NCBI RefSeq assembly: GCF_003846175.1
Contig: NZ_ML123045.1
Location: forward strand, 1,082,082-1,146,081
Reading direction: 5' to 3'
Origin: Streptomyces sp. ADI95-17
GTDB taxonomy: Bacteria > Actinomycetota > Actinomycetes > Streptomycetales > Streptomycetaceae
Length of the DNA: 64,000 bases
The stretch's first letter is position 1. Every line of letters begins with the position of its first letter. The notes below the pieces were generated by a model. That model did no database searches. It was not told the origin of the DNA and was given only the letters and a program-made list of their open reading frames with translations. The position numbers and the translations under genes are program-made. Below, one piece after another: positions 1-8,171 of the stretch.

Positions 1-1
1 G

Positions 2-100
2 GCCCACCGGGTCGATCCGTACGACCGCAGCAAGCCGATCGACACGAGCAACGGTACGACGGCCACGGGCGGCAACTGCGCGACCGCCACCCGTTCCTAG
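2..100 (+). CDS. C-terminal end of an unidentified protein (partial)
   Basis: An open frame enters from the left edge and ends at TAG 98-100. The 32 visible residues are hydrophilic, rich in Thr/Asn/Gly with one Cys, and end NCATATRS. That composition suits the tail of a secreted enzyme, but no family can be assigned from so little. Its stop codon overlaps the stop of the convergent DUF4184 gene inside the four bases CTAG, so the two genes share their ends with no room for a terminator between them. Confidence 0.5.
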   Translation, partial: AHRVDPYDRSKPIDTSNGTTATGGNCATATRS

Positions 101-972
101 AGCCGGTCCGGTTCGGCCGTGCCGGATCCGGACGAAAGGCACTGGGCCCGTCCGGCGGCCACGGGTGCGGCCGGACGCGGTCGCCGCGTCCGCAGCCGCA
201 TCCACACCCCGTACAGCACCAGGCCCACCGCCAGCCCCGCCCCGGCGCCGAAGCAGGCGGTCGGGATGATGTCGAGCGGGGTGTCGATGTGCCCGAAGTA
301 CGCGTACCAGCGCGCGCACCGGTGGACGATGCCGAGCAGTGCGCAGACGCCCAGCAGCGCCCCCGCCGCCCACCGCCCCCGCCGGTCCAGCACCGGCACC
401 GACGGCGGGACCGGGCGTGCCCCGGTGGCACGCAGCCCCGAAGCCGTGAACCGGGCGAGCACGGCCAGGGCCACCGCCGAACTGCCGTACTGCACCAGCT
501 GGAACACCGGGAAGCCGCCGACGCTCCCGTCGAGCACCGGCACCAGGCGCACACCCCACCGGTCGTGATGGGTGAAGGCGTCCCAGACGACATGCGTGGC
601 GGCCCCGGTCATCGCCGACACCACGAACCCACCGGCCTCCCGGACACCCGGGGCCCCGCGCCGTCCCCGTACGAACGCGTGGACGCGCCCCTGCCAACCC
701 GCCGGCAGCAGCGCCACCAGCGGTTCGCGCAGCAGCAGCCACAGCGCCACCACGGCCGCGGTGATCAGCACATCGACGGTGAACACGCCCCACACCGAGT
801 GGGTGACCTGCCCGAACTCCATGGCGCCGGGGATCGCGGTGTCCGCGTAGTAGGTCATGTCGGGGGCGAACGAACCCGCGACCAGGGCCGAGGCGAACAG
901 CGGCCCGCGCGCCGTCCCGTCCCGCCGCACCCCCGGCAGTACGGCGGCGGCATGACTGAGTGTGAACGGCAT
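97..972 (-). CDS. DUF4184 family membrane protein
   Basis: This 291-residue protein begins MPFTLSHAAAVLP, the hallmark N-terminus of DUF4184 proteins, and carries several hydrophobic stretches typical of membrane segments, with HxxWDAFTHHD in the middle. The histidine pairs (LSHAA, THSVWG, THVVWD, FTHHDRWG) recall membrane-bound metal hydrolases, but no activity is established for the family. The frame stays open far upstream, to 960 codons, but that extension is antisense to the lytic transglycosylase gene and has shadow-type composition, so the ATG at 972 is taken as the start. It is divergent from the transglycosylase gene with about 186 bp between the starts. Confidence 0.85.
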   Translation of the reverse strand: MPFTLSHAAAVLPGVRRDGTARGPLFASALVAGSFAPDMTYYADTAIPGAMEFGQVTHSVWGVFTVDVLITAAVVALWLLLREPLVALLPAGWQGRVHAFVRGRRGAPGVREAGGFVVSAMTGAATHVVWDAFTHHDRWGVRLVPVLDGSVGGFPVFQLVQYGSSAVALAVLARFTASGLRATGARPVPPSVPVLDRRGRWAAGALLGVCALLGIVHRCARWYAYFGHIDTPLDIIPTACFGAGAGLAVGLVLYGVWMRLRTRRPRPAAPVAAGRAQCLSSGSGTAEPDRL

Positions 973-1158
973 GGCGGCAAGTATGCGCGAGCCGTGTGAG
1001 CCTCCCTGACCACCGCCGTACAACTTGCCGTCGGGAACGTGAAAAACAGGTAAGAACCGGTCAGTGCGCAGTGTGCCGGCGGCACAAGTTGCCGTAGGGT
1101 CGCCTGAGTCCTGTCGCTGGGGAGCGGGGACTGTCGTCGAAGGGGAGGGGCCAGAGGT

Positions 1159-2907
1159 ATGGCAGCGCAATTCGGTCGCCGGCTTCGCAAGGGGGCGACC
1201 ACCACCGCTGTGGCCGCCGTCGCCGTGGCGGCGCTCTCCGCCTCGGGGGCCCCGGGCGCCACGCTGGTCACCGGGAGCGACGACCCGCAGGCCACCGGGT
1301 CGACTCCTCCGCCCGACGACAGCGCGGCCACCGGCAACTCGCCGTACTACACGGACCTGCCGCCGCTGAACACCCCCGACAAGCCGGGCACGTCCACGAA
1401 TCTGCCCGTCACCGGCAGCGCGGAATCCGGCATCCCGGCCTCGATCCTGGCCGCGTACAAGAAGGCCGAGCAGACCGTCGCCGGCAGCGACGCCGCCTGC
1501 CGGCTGCCCTGGCAACTGCTCGCCGCGATCGGCAAGGTCGAGTCCGGCCAGGCACGCGGCGGCAGGGTCGACGCGAACGGCACCACGTTCTCGCCGATCC
1601 TCGGCCCGGTCCTGGACGGCCGGGGCTTCGCCATGATCAAGGACACCGACAACGGGGCGTACGACGGGGACTCGACCCACGACCGTGCCGTCGGCCCGAT
1701 GCAGTTCATCCCGTCCACCTGGGCGACCTGGGGCCAGGACGGCAACGGTGACGGCCGCAAGGACCCCAACAACATCTACGACGCGGCGCTCGCCGCCGGC
1801 CGCTACCTCTGCGCCGGTTCCCGCGATCTGTCCGTCGCCGCGGACCTCGACCGGGCGGTCCTGAGCTACAACCACTCGGACGCCTATCTGCGTACCGTCC
1901 GCTCGTGGTTCGACTACTACAAGCGCGGCACCCACGAGATCCCCGACGGAACGGGCACCGTCCCGCCCGGCCTCGGCGGCGGTACGGACCGCGACCCCGG
2001 CAGCCCGAGCCCGTCGCCCTCGCCGTCCGGGTCCGGCAAGCCGACCCCCGGCCCCTCGAAGCCGGGCGACGGCGGATCGACCAGCCCCACCCCGGAGCCG
2101 ACGCCGCCCACCAGGCCGGCCGAGACCCTCGCGGGCGTGGAGAACGCCGGTACCGGCCCGCTGACGGCCACCGCGGGCGACGCCTTCGCCGAGCGGATCA
2201 AGGTCCGGGCCAAGAACAAGCTCGGCGGCCCGCTCGCCAAGGTGTCCGTGACCTTCACCGTCGCCGGTGACACCGACGCCGCCTTCGACGGCGGGAAGAA
2301 GGCGGTCACCCTCCGGACCGGCGCCGACGGCACGGTCACCGCCCCGGTCCTGAAGGCGGGTGAAAAGGCCGGGAAGTTCACGGTGCGGGCCGTCGCCACC
2401 GGCCACTCGCTGCCCGCCGTCGGCTACCGCGCGACCGTCACCGGCCGCCCGGCCGACGCGATCGCCAGGACCGACGAGAACGCGCTGACCACGGAGGCCG
2501 GCACCGAGTTCGCCGACACCGTCGAGGTCAAGGCCACCTACAAGGGCGCGGTCGCGGCGGGTGTCGCCGTCACCGCCACCATGATCACCGACGATGCGAA
2601 GCCGGTCGAGAACGACAAGGGCCCCTACTTCAAGGACGAGGACGCCGCCGGCAAGACGGTCCGTACCCTCACGGACCTGAAGACCGGCGCCGACGGCACC
2701 CTGAAGCTGCCCAAGATCTACGCCGACGGCACCGCGGGCACCTACAAGCTGCGCCTCACCACCGAGGGCGGCGCCACGGTCGTCATCGAGCTGAAGGTCG
2801 AGGCGGCCGGGGCCACCGAGACACCCGGCCCCACCGAGACACCCGAGCCCTCCGGGACACCCGAGCCGTCGAAGACGCCCGAGCCCTCCGGGACGCCCAC
2901 CGCCTGA
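1159..2907 (+). CDS. Secreted lytic transglycosylase with Ig-like repeats
   Basis: 582 residues. An N-terminal Sec signal (RRLRKG then an Ala/Val-rich core, residues 7-35) is followed by a Pro/Thr linker and a lytic transglycosylase domain at about residues 90-255. The probable catalytic glutamate is E128 in IGKVESGQ, followed by GPMQFIPSTWATWG and NGDGRKDPNNIYDAA, as in the MltB/Slt-like actinobacterial family that cleaves peptidoglycan glycan strands. A Pro/Ser-rich spacer (about 270-320) leads to two Ig-like (Big/invasin-type) repeats (about 325-430 and 430-550), and the protein ends in a TETPGP/PEPSGTP tail. It probably acts in the cell wall; the Ig repeats may position it there. The gene is followed by a strong terminator. 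Confidence 0.92.
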   Translation: MAAQFGRRLRKGATTTAVAAVAVAALSASGAPGATLVTGSDDPQATGSTPPPDDSAATGNSPYYTDLPPLNTPDKPGTSTNLPVTGSAESGIPASILAAYKKAEQTVAGSDAACRLPWQLLAAIGKVESGQARGGRVDANGTTFSPILGPVLDGRGFAMIKDTDNGAYDGDSTHDRAVGPMQFIPSTWATWGQDGNGDGRKDPNNIYDAALAAGRYLCAGSRDLSVAADLDRAVLSYNHSDAYLRTVRSWFDYYKRGTHEIPDGTGTVPPGLGGGTDRDPGSPSPSPSPSGSGKPTPGPSKPGDGGSTSPTPEPTPPTRPAETLAGVENAGTGPLTATAGDAFAERIKVRAKNKLGGPLAKVSVTFTVAGDTDAAFDGGKKAVTLRTGADGTVTAPVLKAGEKAGKFTVRAVATGHSLPAVGYRATVTGRPADAIARTDENALTTEAGTEFADTVEVKATYKGAVAAGVAVTATMITDDAKPVENDKGPYFKDEDAAGKTVRTLTDLKTGADGTLKLPKIYADGTAGTYKLRLTTEGGATVVIELKVEAAGATETPGPTETPEPSGTPEPSKTPEPSGTPTA

Positions 2908-2926
2908 CCCCGCTCCACCGCACCTC

Positions 2927-2967
2927 GGAACAGCCCCTTTGCCACCACCCGGCAGAGGGGCTGTTCC
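2927..2967 (+). terminator. Intrinsic-type terminator after the lytic transglycosylase gene
   Basis: GGAACAGCCCCT (2927-2938) pairs perfectly with AGGGGCTGTTCC (2956-2967). The stem can extend five more pairs inward, one of them G-T, leaving a 7-nt loop at 2944-2950. There is no clear T run, which is common for terminators in this kind of genome. Confidence 0.8.
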
Positions 2968-2972
2968 ACGTG

Positions 2973-3001
2973 TTCTCATCTCGCGCCCGCGTTGCTACGG
3001 T
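2973..3001 (+). promoter_or_regulatory. Candidate promoter for the SPW_0924/DUF3068 pair
   Basis: TTCTCA (2973-2978) and TACGGT (2996-3001) are separated by 17 nt and lie between the upstream terminator and the start at 3051. The -35 is weak, so this is an inference from position and the -10. Confidence 0.4.
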
Positions 3002-3050
3002 GCCCCAACCCTGACGACCCATCAGATCCATACTCTCCGGGAGGACCGGC

Positions 3051-3188
3051 ATGCGTGCTCTCGTCGCCGCCGCCATCGGGCTGGCCGCAGCCCTCGCGCT
3101 CGTCTTCACCATCACGGCGATCGGCGCCCCGCCCGGAGAGACCTCACCCAAACCCCTGCTGACCACCGTCCCGGGCCCCAAGAACTAG
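3051..3188 (+). CDS. SPW_0924 family small protein
   Basis: A 45-residue protein beginning MRALVAAAIGLAAALALVF and ending TTVPGPKN. It has one N-terminal hydrophobic helix (about residues 4-25) and a short Pro-rich polar tail, so it is probably a small membrane-anchored or exported peptide. A GGGAGG ribosome binding site lies seven nt before the ATG. Its sequence and position just ahead of a DUF3068 gene match the small Streptomyces family called SPW_0924, whose function is unknown. The next gene starts 56 nt later, so the two are probably co-transcribed. Confidence 0.85.
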   Translation: MRALVAAAIGLAAALALVFTITAIGAPPGETSPKPLLTTVPGPKN

Positions 3189-3244
3189 TGCCCCTCACCG
3201 GCACTGACCACCGGAAGCAACCGAAGCCGAGGGAGGGCACCCAC

Positions 3245-4216
3245 ATGCGCCGCCGAGCCAGCCTCGTACTCCTGGCATTCGCCGTCTTCTTCGCCGCCAT
3301 GTCGCCACTGATGCGCTGGTACGCCTTCCCCAGGCTGGCGAAGATCCCGCCCAGCCAGTACCAGGAGACGGTGCTGGAGGCGAAGCCCGCCACCCTCCTC
3401 GACTACAACGACAACATGAAGGTGAAGACGGTCCCCAAGGTCACCATCGTGCAGACCCTCAAGGGCAACGTCGAGGAGTCCGAGAAGATCGAGCGCAGCG
3501 CCGGACGCGACGTCGTCGTCTGGGACGCCCTCAGCTTCGTGGTCGGCCCGGACGGCAAGATGGTCTCCGAGATCCCCGAGCGCTACATCTTCGACGCCCA
3601 CAGCCAGGCCCCCGTCCACGCCACCGGCGAAATGGTCGACGGCGACCCGGTCCGGCGCGAGGGCATCGAGTTCAAGTGGCCCTTCCTCACCGAGAAGCGC
3701 GACTACGAGTACTTCGACGCCCAGGCCCGCACCAGCTCGCCCATCCACTACAAGGGCACCCGCACCTTCCACGGCATGGACGTCTACTACTTCGAGCAGA
3801 CCATCCCGTGGACCAAGGTCCCGATGCCGAAGAAGATGCCCATCAAGGGCGTCACCCCGGAACAGATCGCGAAGACGGGCATGACCCGCTGGTACACCAC
3901 CAAGCGGATGTTCTGGGTGGACCCGGTCACCGGAGCGCCGGTCAACGGCGAGGAGATCCACAAGGAAGAGCTGCGCAACGCCCGGAAGATGGGGATGCCG
4001 CAGGACACCATGACCGTGTTCGCCGGGCACGTGAAGATGCGCCCGGACTACGTCGAATCGATCGTCGACCTGGTCAAGTCCCAGCGCCTGCTGGTCCTGC
4101 TCCTCACCTCGTACCTGCCCTGGGGCTTCCTGGTCCTCGGCGCCGGACTGCTGGCCCTCGCCCTGTGGCTGGAGGCCCGCTCGCGACGGCCGGCCCCCGC
4201 CCCTGCTCCCGCTTGA
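3245..4216 (+). CDS. DUF3068 domain membrane-anchored protein
   Basis: 323 residues. It has a short cytoplasmic start (MRRRAS), a transmembrane segment at about residues 5-25, a large extracytoplasmic domain, and a second hydrophobic segment near 283-308 followed by RSRRPAPAPAPA. This two-helix layout with a porin-like extracellular domain (DUF3068, PorA-fam) recurs in actinobacteria; its role is unproven. The start is set by the strong GAGGGAGG site just upstream. The longer frame from 2939 would overlap SPW_0924 and is rejected. The last codons and stop lie inside an 18-bp tandem duplication. Confidence 0.88.
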   Translation: MRRRASLVLLAFAVFFAAMSPLMRWYAFPRLAKIPPSQYQETVLEAKPATLLDYNDNMKVKTVPKVTIVQTLKGNVEESEKIERSAGRDVVVWDALSFVVGPDGKMVSEIPERYIFDAHSQAPVHATGEMVDGDPVRREGIEFKWPFLTEKRDYEYFDAQARTSSPIHYKGTRTFHGMDVYYFEQTIPWTKVPMPKKMPIKGVTPEQIAKTGMTRWYTTKRMFWVDPVTGAPVNGEEIHKEELRNARKMGMPQDTMTVFAGHVKMRPDYVESIVDLVKSQRLLVLLLTSYLPWGFLVLGAGLLALALWLEARSRRPAPAPAPA

Positions 4217-4235
4217 GCCCCTGCTCCCGCTTGAG
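4200..4235. repeat. Perfect 18-bp tandem duplication across a stop codon
   Basis: CCCCTGCTCCCGCTTGAG occurs twice head to tail (4200-4217 and 4218-4235). The first copy contains the TGA that ends the DUF3068 gene, so the duplication has left a second in-register copy of the stop behind it. Confidence 0.85.
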
Positions 4236-4389
4236 CCGCGCCCTGGAGGGCCCGGCGGCAGGCACCGCGGCGTCGCGGGGCTGGGGCACGCGCCTCGCGG
4301 CGTTGTCGTCAAGCACCAACGCTCCGCGTTGGCTCAACCCTCCGCCTTGCGATGCACGCCCCCCAGCCCCGCTCCTCCATCCGCGCTGC
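4236..4389. repeat. Possible dispersed Streptomyces intergenic repeat
   Basis: This convergent intergenic stretch holds a 7-bp hairpin (CCAACGC 4316-4322, loop TCC, GCGTTGG 4326-4332) inside the phrase CGGCGTTGTCGTC...CCTTGCGATGCACGCCCCCCAGC. From memory, very similar phrases recur in intergenic regions of many Streptomyces chromosomes. Only one copy was noticed in this window, so the repeat status is recollection, not observation. It could also act as the terminator between the convergent genes. Confidence 0.4.
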
Positions 4390-6885
4390 CTACCGCCGCG
4401 CCCTCTTGGTGAACCGGGTCGCCTCCACCGTCGTAGGGTCCTCCGGCCACGGGTGCTTCGGATAGCGGCCGCGCAGCTCCGCCCGTACGGCCCGGTAGCC
4501 GTCCTGCCAGAACGACGCCAGATCGGCGGTGACGGCTGCGGGGCGGCCGGCCGGGGAGAGGAGATGGACCAGGACCGGCACCCCGGCCACCCTCGGGGTC
4601 TCCCGCAGACCGAACAGCTCCTGGAGCTTCACCGCGAGCACGGGCTGCGCCCCGCCGTACTCCACCCTGATCCGGGAACCGCTCGGCACCTCGATCCGCT
4701 CCGGCGCCAGCTCGTCCAGCCGTACCGCCTCGCCGGTCGCCCACGGCAGCAGCCGCCGCAGCGCCTGCCCCGCGTCGATCCGGGCCAGGTCGGAGCGCCG
4801 CCGGGCCCGTGACAGCTCGGGCTCCAGCCACTGCTCGGTACGTTCCAGCAGCGCGCCCCGCGACACGTCCGGCCAGGGCTCGCCCAGCTCACGGTGGAGG
4901 AACGCGAGCCGCTCCCGCAACTGCCCGGTCTCGCGCGTCCAGCGCAGCAGCCCGAGCCCCTCGCGCCGCAGCCCCTCCACCAGCGCCTCGCGCACCAGCC
5001 CGGGCTCCGGCTGCTTCAACGGGCGCACCGACAGCTCGACGGCCCCCAGTCGCTCCACCCGGCGGGCCACCACGTCGCCGCCCGCCCAGTGGACCTCCTC
5101 GCCCGCGAACCGCAGATGCCCGGCGGCCGCCCGCGCCGTGTCCTCGTCGATGACGGCCGCGAGCCGCACCCGCGCGGACGCCGAGTGCGCGGGCCGGTCG
5201 GCCACCGCGACCGCCAGCCACGGCGCACTGCGCAGCCCCGAACCCTCCCGCAGCTCCGCACCCGTCCCCGACGCCATCAGGAACGCCCCCTCGCCCCGCG
5301 CCCGCGCCACCCGCTCCGGGAACGCCAGCGCGGCCACCAGGCCCACCGCCGCGTCGTCCGGCCCGGAGCCCACTCCCGCGTCCGCGACGAAGGACGACAG
5401 CCGCCGCACCTCCTGCCGCCACCGCCCCGCGTACCCGTCGCCGCCCCGCCGGGCGGCGCGCAACGCGGCCGCCAGATCGTCCCCGTACTCCCGCGGCGGC
5501 TCCTCGCTCAGCAGCGCCACGACCTCGGCCGCCCTCCTGCCGCCCACCCCGGCGGCCCCGTCCAGCAGCGCCCGCGCCAGCCGGGGATGCAGGCCCAGCC
5601 GCGACATCCGGGTGCCCCGGCCGGTCACCCGCCCCTCCGCGTCCACCGCACCGACCGCCGTCAGCACCTCGCGCGCCGCACTCATCGCACCCGCGGGCGG
5701 CGGGTCGAGCAGCGCCAGCCCCGACGCGTCCGGATCGCCCCAGCACGCCGCCTGCAACGCGAACGCCGCCAGGTCCGCGACCTTGATCTCCGGGGAGGGG
5801 AACCGGGCGAGCCGGCCGTCCTCCGCCTGCGCCCAGCACCGGTACACCGCCCCGGGCGCCTCCCGCCCGGCCCGGCCCGCCCGCTGCCTCCCCGCCGCCT
5901 GCGAGGCGCGCACCGTCGTCAGCGCGCTCAGCCCCCGGGCGTGATCGGTACGCGGCTCCCTGGCCAGCCCCGAGTCCACCACCACCCGCACCCCGGGCAC
6001 CGTGAGGGACGACTCCGCCACCGAGGTCGCCAGCACCACCCGCCGCCCCTCGCCGGACGACCCGGCCAGTACCGCGTCCTGCACCGCCGCCGGGGCCCGC
6101 CCGTGCACCTGGAGCACCTCGGCGGCCACCCCGGCCAGCTGCCCGGCCACCCGCCCGATCTCGCCGACACCCGGCAGAAAACACAACACGTCCCCGTCCC
6201 GCTCCGCGAGCGCCCGGCGCACCGTGGCGGCGACATGCGTCAGCAGCGCCGGATCGACCCGCATCCCGTGCGGCGGCCGCACCGGGGCGGCGGGCGGCGC
6301 CCAGACCACCTCCACCGGATGCGAGACACCCTCCGTCTCGACCACCGGGGCATCGCCCAGCAGCCGGGCCCAGCCCTGCGCGTCCGTGGTCGCGGACGCC
6401 GCGACCAGCCGCAGATCGGGCCGGATCGCCTCCCGCACGTCGAGCAGGAACGCGGCGACCGTGTCCGCGTCCAGATGCCGCTCGTGGCACTCGTCGATGA
6501 TCACCGCGTCGACCCCGGCCAGCTCCTGGTCGCGCTGCAGCCGCTGGAGCAGCACACCGGTGGTCACCACCTCCACCACCGTGTCGCGCCCCACCACCCG
6601 CTCCCCGCGGACCGTGAACCCCACCCGGCCGCCGGCCCGCTCCCCGATGAGCCACGCCATCCGCCGCGCCGCCGCCCGCGCCGCGATCCGCCGCGGCTCC
6701 GCGACCACCACCCGGCGCACCGGACCGCCGCCGGCCAGACCGGCCAGGACCAGCGGTACGAGGGTCGTCTTGCCGGTGCCGGGCGGCGCGCACAGCACCG
6801 CGACCCCGCGGTCGTCGAGCGCCCGCTCCAGGGCGGGCACAGCGGTGCGTACGGGCAACTGGTCCAGGGCGTCGGTACGGATCAC
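4390..6885 (-). CDS. hrpB: ATP-dependent helicase HrpB
   Basis: 831 residues, close to the usual HrpB length. The DEAH/RHA-type helicase core lies in the first half: Walker A APPGTGKTT at residues 33-41, motif Ia AEPRRIAARAAA, Walker B/motif II DECHER near 131, motif III SATTD, and motif VI QRAGRAGR. HA2-like and HrpB C-terminal domains follow, ending WPEDPTTVEATRFTKRARR. E. coli HrpB has no firmly assigned cellular role; RNA substrates are likely. It stands alone, converging on the DUF3068 gene and separated by 61 nt from the methyltransferase gene upstream. Confidence 0.93.
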   Translation of the reverse strand: MIRTDALDQLPVRTAVPALERALDDRGVAVLCAPPGTGKTTLVPLVLAGLAGGGPVRRVVVAEPRRIAARAAARRMAWLIGERAGGRVGFTVRGERVVGRDTVVEVVTTGVLLQRLQRDQELAGVDAVIIDECHERHLDADTVAAFLLDVREAIRPDLRLVAASATTDAQGWARLLGDAPVVETEGVSHPVEVVWAPPAAPVRPPHGMRVDPALLTHVAATVRRALAERDGDVLCFLPGVGEIGRVAGQLAGVAAEVLQVHGRAPAAVQDAVLAGSSGEGRRVVLATSVAESSLTVPGVRVVVDSGLAREPRTDHARGLSALTTVRASQAAGRQRAGRAGREAPGAVYRCWAQAEDGRLARFPSPEIKVADLAAFALQAACWGDPDASGLALLDPPPAGAMSAAREVLTAVGAVDAEGRVTGRGTRMSRLGLHPRLARALLDGAAGVGGRRAAEVVALLSEEPPREYGDDLAAALRAARRGGDGYAGRWRQEVRRLSSFVADAGVGSGPDDAAVGLVAALAFPERVARARGEGAFLMASGTGAELREGSGLRSAPWLAVAVADRPAHSASARVRLAAVIDEDTARAAAGHLRFAGEEVHWAGGDVVARRVERLGAVELSVRPLKQPEPGLVREALVEGLRREGLGLLRWTRETGQLRERLAFLHRELGEPWPDVSRGALLERTEQWLEPELSRARRRSDLARIDAGQALRRLLPWATGEAVRLDELAPERIEVPSGSRIRVEYGGAQPVLAVKLQELFGLRETPRVAGVPVLVHLLSPAGRPAAVTADLASFWQDGYRAVRAELRGRYPKHPWPEDPTTVEATRFTKRARR

Positions 6886-6946
6886 GCCCCCAGTCTCGTA
6901 CGACCCGCCCCCGTGCCGGGCCGCCGGTGCCTCGGGACCGGCCCCG

Positions 6947-7771
6947 TCAGCCCCGTTCGCAGACGAAGACCGCCGTGCCGGGGATCAGGTTTCCGCGCAA
7001 GGGGGACCAGCCGCCCCACTCCTGGTGGTTCCAGGCCGGCCACTCCGGTTCGACCAGGTCGACCAGACGGAAGCCGCCGGCCACCACGTCCCGCACCCGG
7101 TCGCCGAGCGTCCGGTGGTGCTCGACGTACACGGCCTCGCCCCGCTCGTCCTGCTCGACATAGGGAGTGCGGTCGAAGTACGAGGCCGCGACCGACAGGC
7201 CCTCGGGCCCCGGCTCGTCCGGGAACGCCCAGCGCACCGGATGCGTCACCGAGAAGACCCAGCGGCCCCCGGGGCGCAGCACCCGGTGCACCTCGCGGAA
7301 CACCTGCACGGGGTCGGCGACGAACGGCACCGCGCCGTAGGCGGAGCACGCCAGGTCGAAGGAGCCGTCCCGGAACGGCAGCACCCCGGCGTCCGCCTCG
7401 ACCAGCCGGACCGCCGGCGCGTCGCTGCCGCCGATCCGCAGCGCGTGCTGCAACTGCCGGTGCGAGAGGTCCAGCGCCACCGGCCGGGCCCCCTGCGCGG
7501 CGAGCCAGCGCGAGCACTGCGCGGCGCCCGCACCGATCTCCAGGACGTCCAGGCCGCGCAGCGAACCGGCGGGGCCCAGCAGACCGGCCTCCGCCTCGTC
7601 GAGCCCTTCCGGCCCCCAGACGAAGCGGTCGTCGCCGAGGAAGGCGCCGTGGTCGCTCTGGTACTCGTCGGCGTTCCGGTCCCACCAGCCGCGACTGGCC
7701 CGGCTGCTCTCGGCCTCCGACGCGTCGCGGCGGGTCGCTTCGGGTTCGGCCGGGTAGATCTCTTGGCTCAT
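6947..7771 (-). CDS. Class I SAM-dependent methyltransferase
   Basis: 274 residues. Motif I LEIGAGAAQ (about residues 93-101), the acidic motif II region ALDLSHRQL, and FDLACSAYGAVPF with VLRPGGRWVFS as motifs III-IV show a Rossmann-fold methyltransferase of the Methyltransf_11 type. The N-terminal 45 residues are charged and include WWDRNADEYQ, usual for this group. The substrate cannot be told. It lies just upstream of hrpB on the same strand with about 60 nt between them and may be co-transcribed. Its start faces the rpsA promoter region. Confidence 0.88.
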   Translation of the reverse strand: MSQEIYPAEPEATRRDASEAESSRASRGWWDRNADEYQSDHGAFLGDDRFVWGPEGLDEAEAGLLGPAGSLRGLDVLEIGAGAAQCSRWLAAQGARPVALDLSHRQLQHALRIGGSDAPAVRLVEADAGVLPFRDGSFDLACSAYGAVPFVADPVQVFREVHRVLRPGGRWVFSVTHPVRWAFPDEPGPEGLSVAASYFDRTPYVEQDERGEAVYVEHHRTLGDRVRDVVAGGFRLVDLVEPEWPAWNHQEWGGWSPLRGNLIPGTAVFVCERG

Positions 7772-8171
7772 CGTGTCCGTCGTTGTAGTTTGCCTTCACC
7801 CCGCCGCACGCGGTACGTACCTGGGGGTACCTGTGAGCACGGCTCCGTGCCCGTGGGTTTGTCTCCTGGGGCCGATCTGGCCTCGGGGAACACGAGTTGT
7901 GCCGGATATGAGCCGTTGCGCCCCCGGTGTGCGCCTTCGCGCATTGACCGTGCCCGGCTGCCCCCGTATGCTACAAGTTGCGCTGCGAGCCTGCGCGCCT
8001 CAGACCTAGCAGGCCGCGCTCGCATCTGTTGTATGTCCCCTCGGTTCACGAGGCGCCTCCCGGTCCAGCGGGGTCGGCGGTTCCCGAGCTGTCCGGCTTC
8101 TGCAGAGGTGATACGGGCTCCCGGCGTAGCAGTACCTACGACTCACTGTCCGTACCGGAGCCCTTTCCCAC
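7772..8171 (+). promoter_or_regulatory. rpsA promoter and long 5' leader
   Basis: A 400-bp gap between divergent genes. TTGACC (7944-7949) and TATGCT (7967-7972) with exactly 17 nt between them form the best vegetative promoter in this part. It would start transcription near 7979 and leave a leader of about 190 nt before rpsA. The leader is GC-rich with self-complementary segments, suggesting structure, as expected if S1 controls its own translation. GGAG (8157-8160) lies 11 nt before the ATG and is a weak ribosome binding site. Nothing coding is apparent. Confidence 0.7.

Noticed and set aside
97..2979. 960-residue minus-strand frame covering the transglycosylase gene
   Set aside because: Only its last 291 codons look like protein (DUF4184). 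The rest is Gly/Arg-rich and antisense to a clear transglycosylase.
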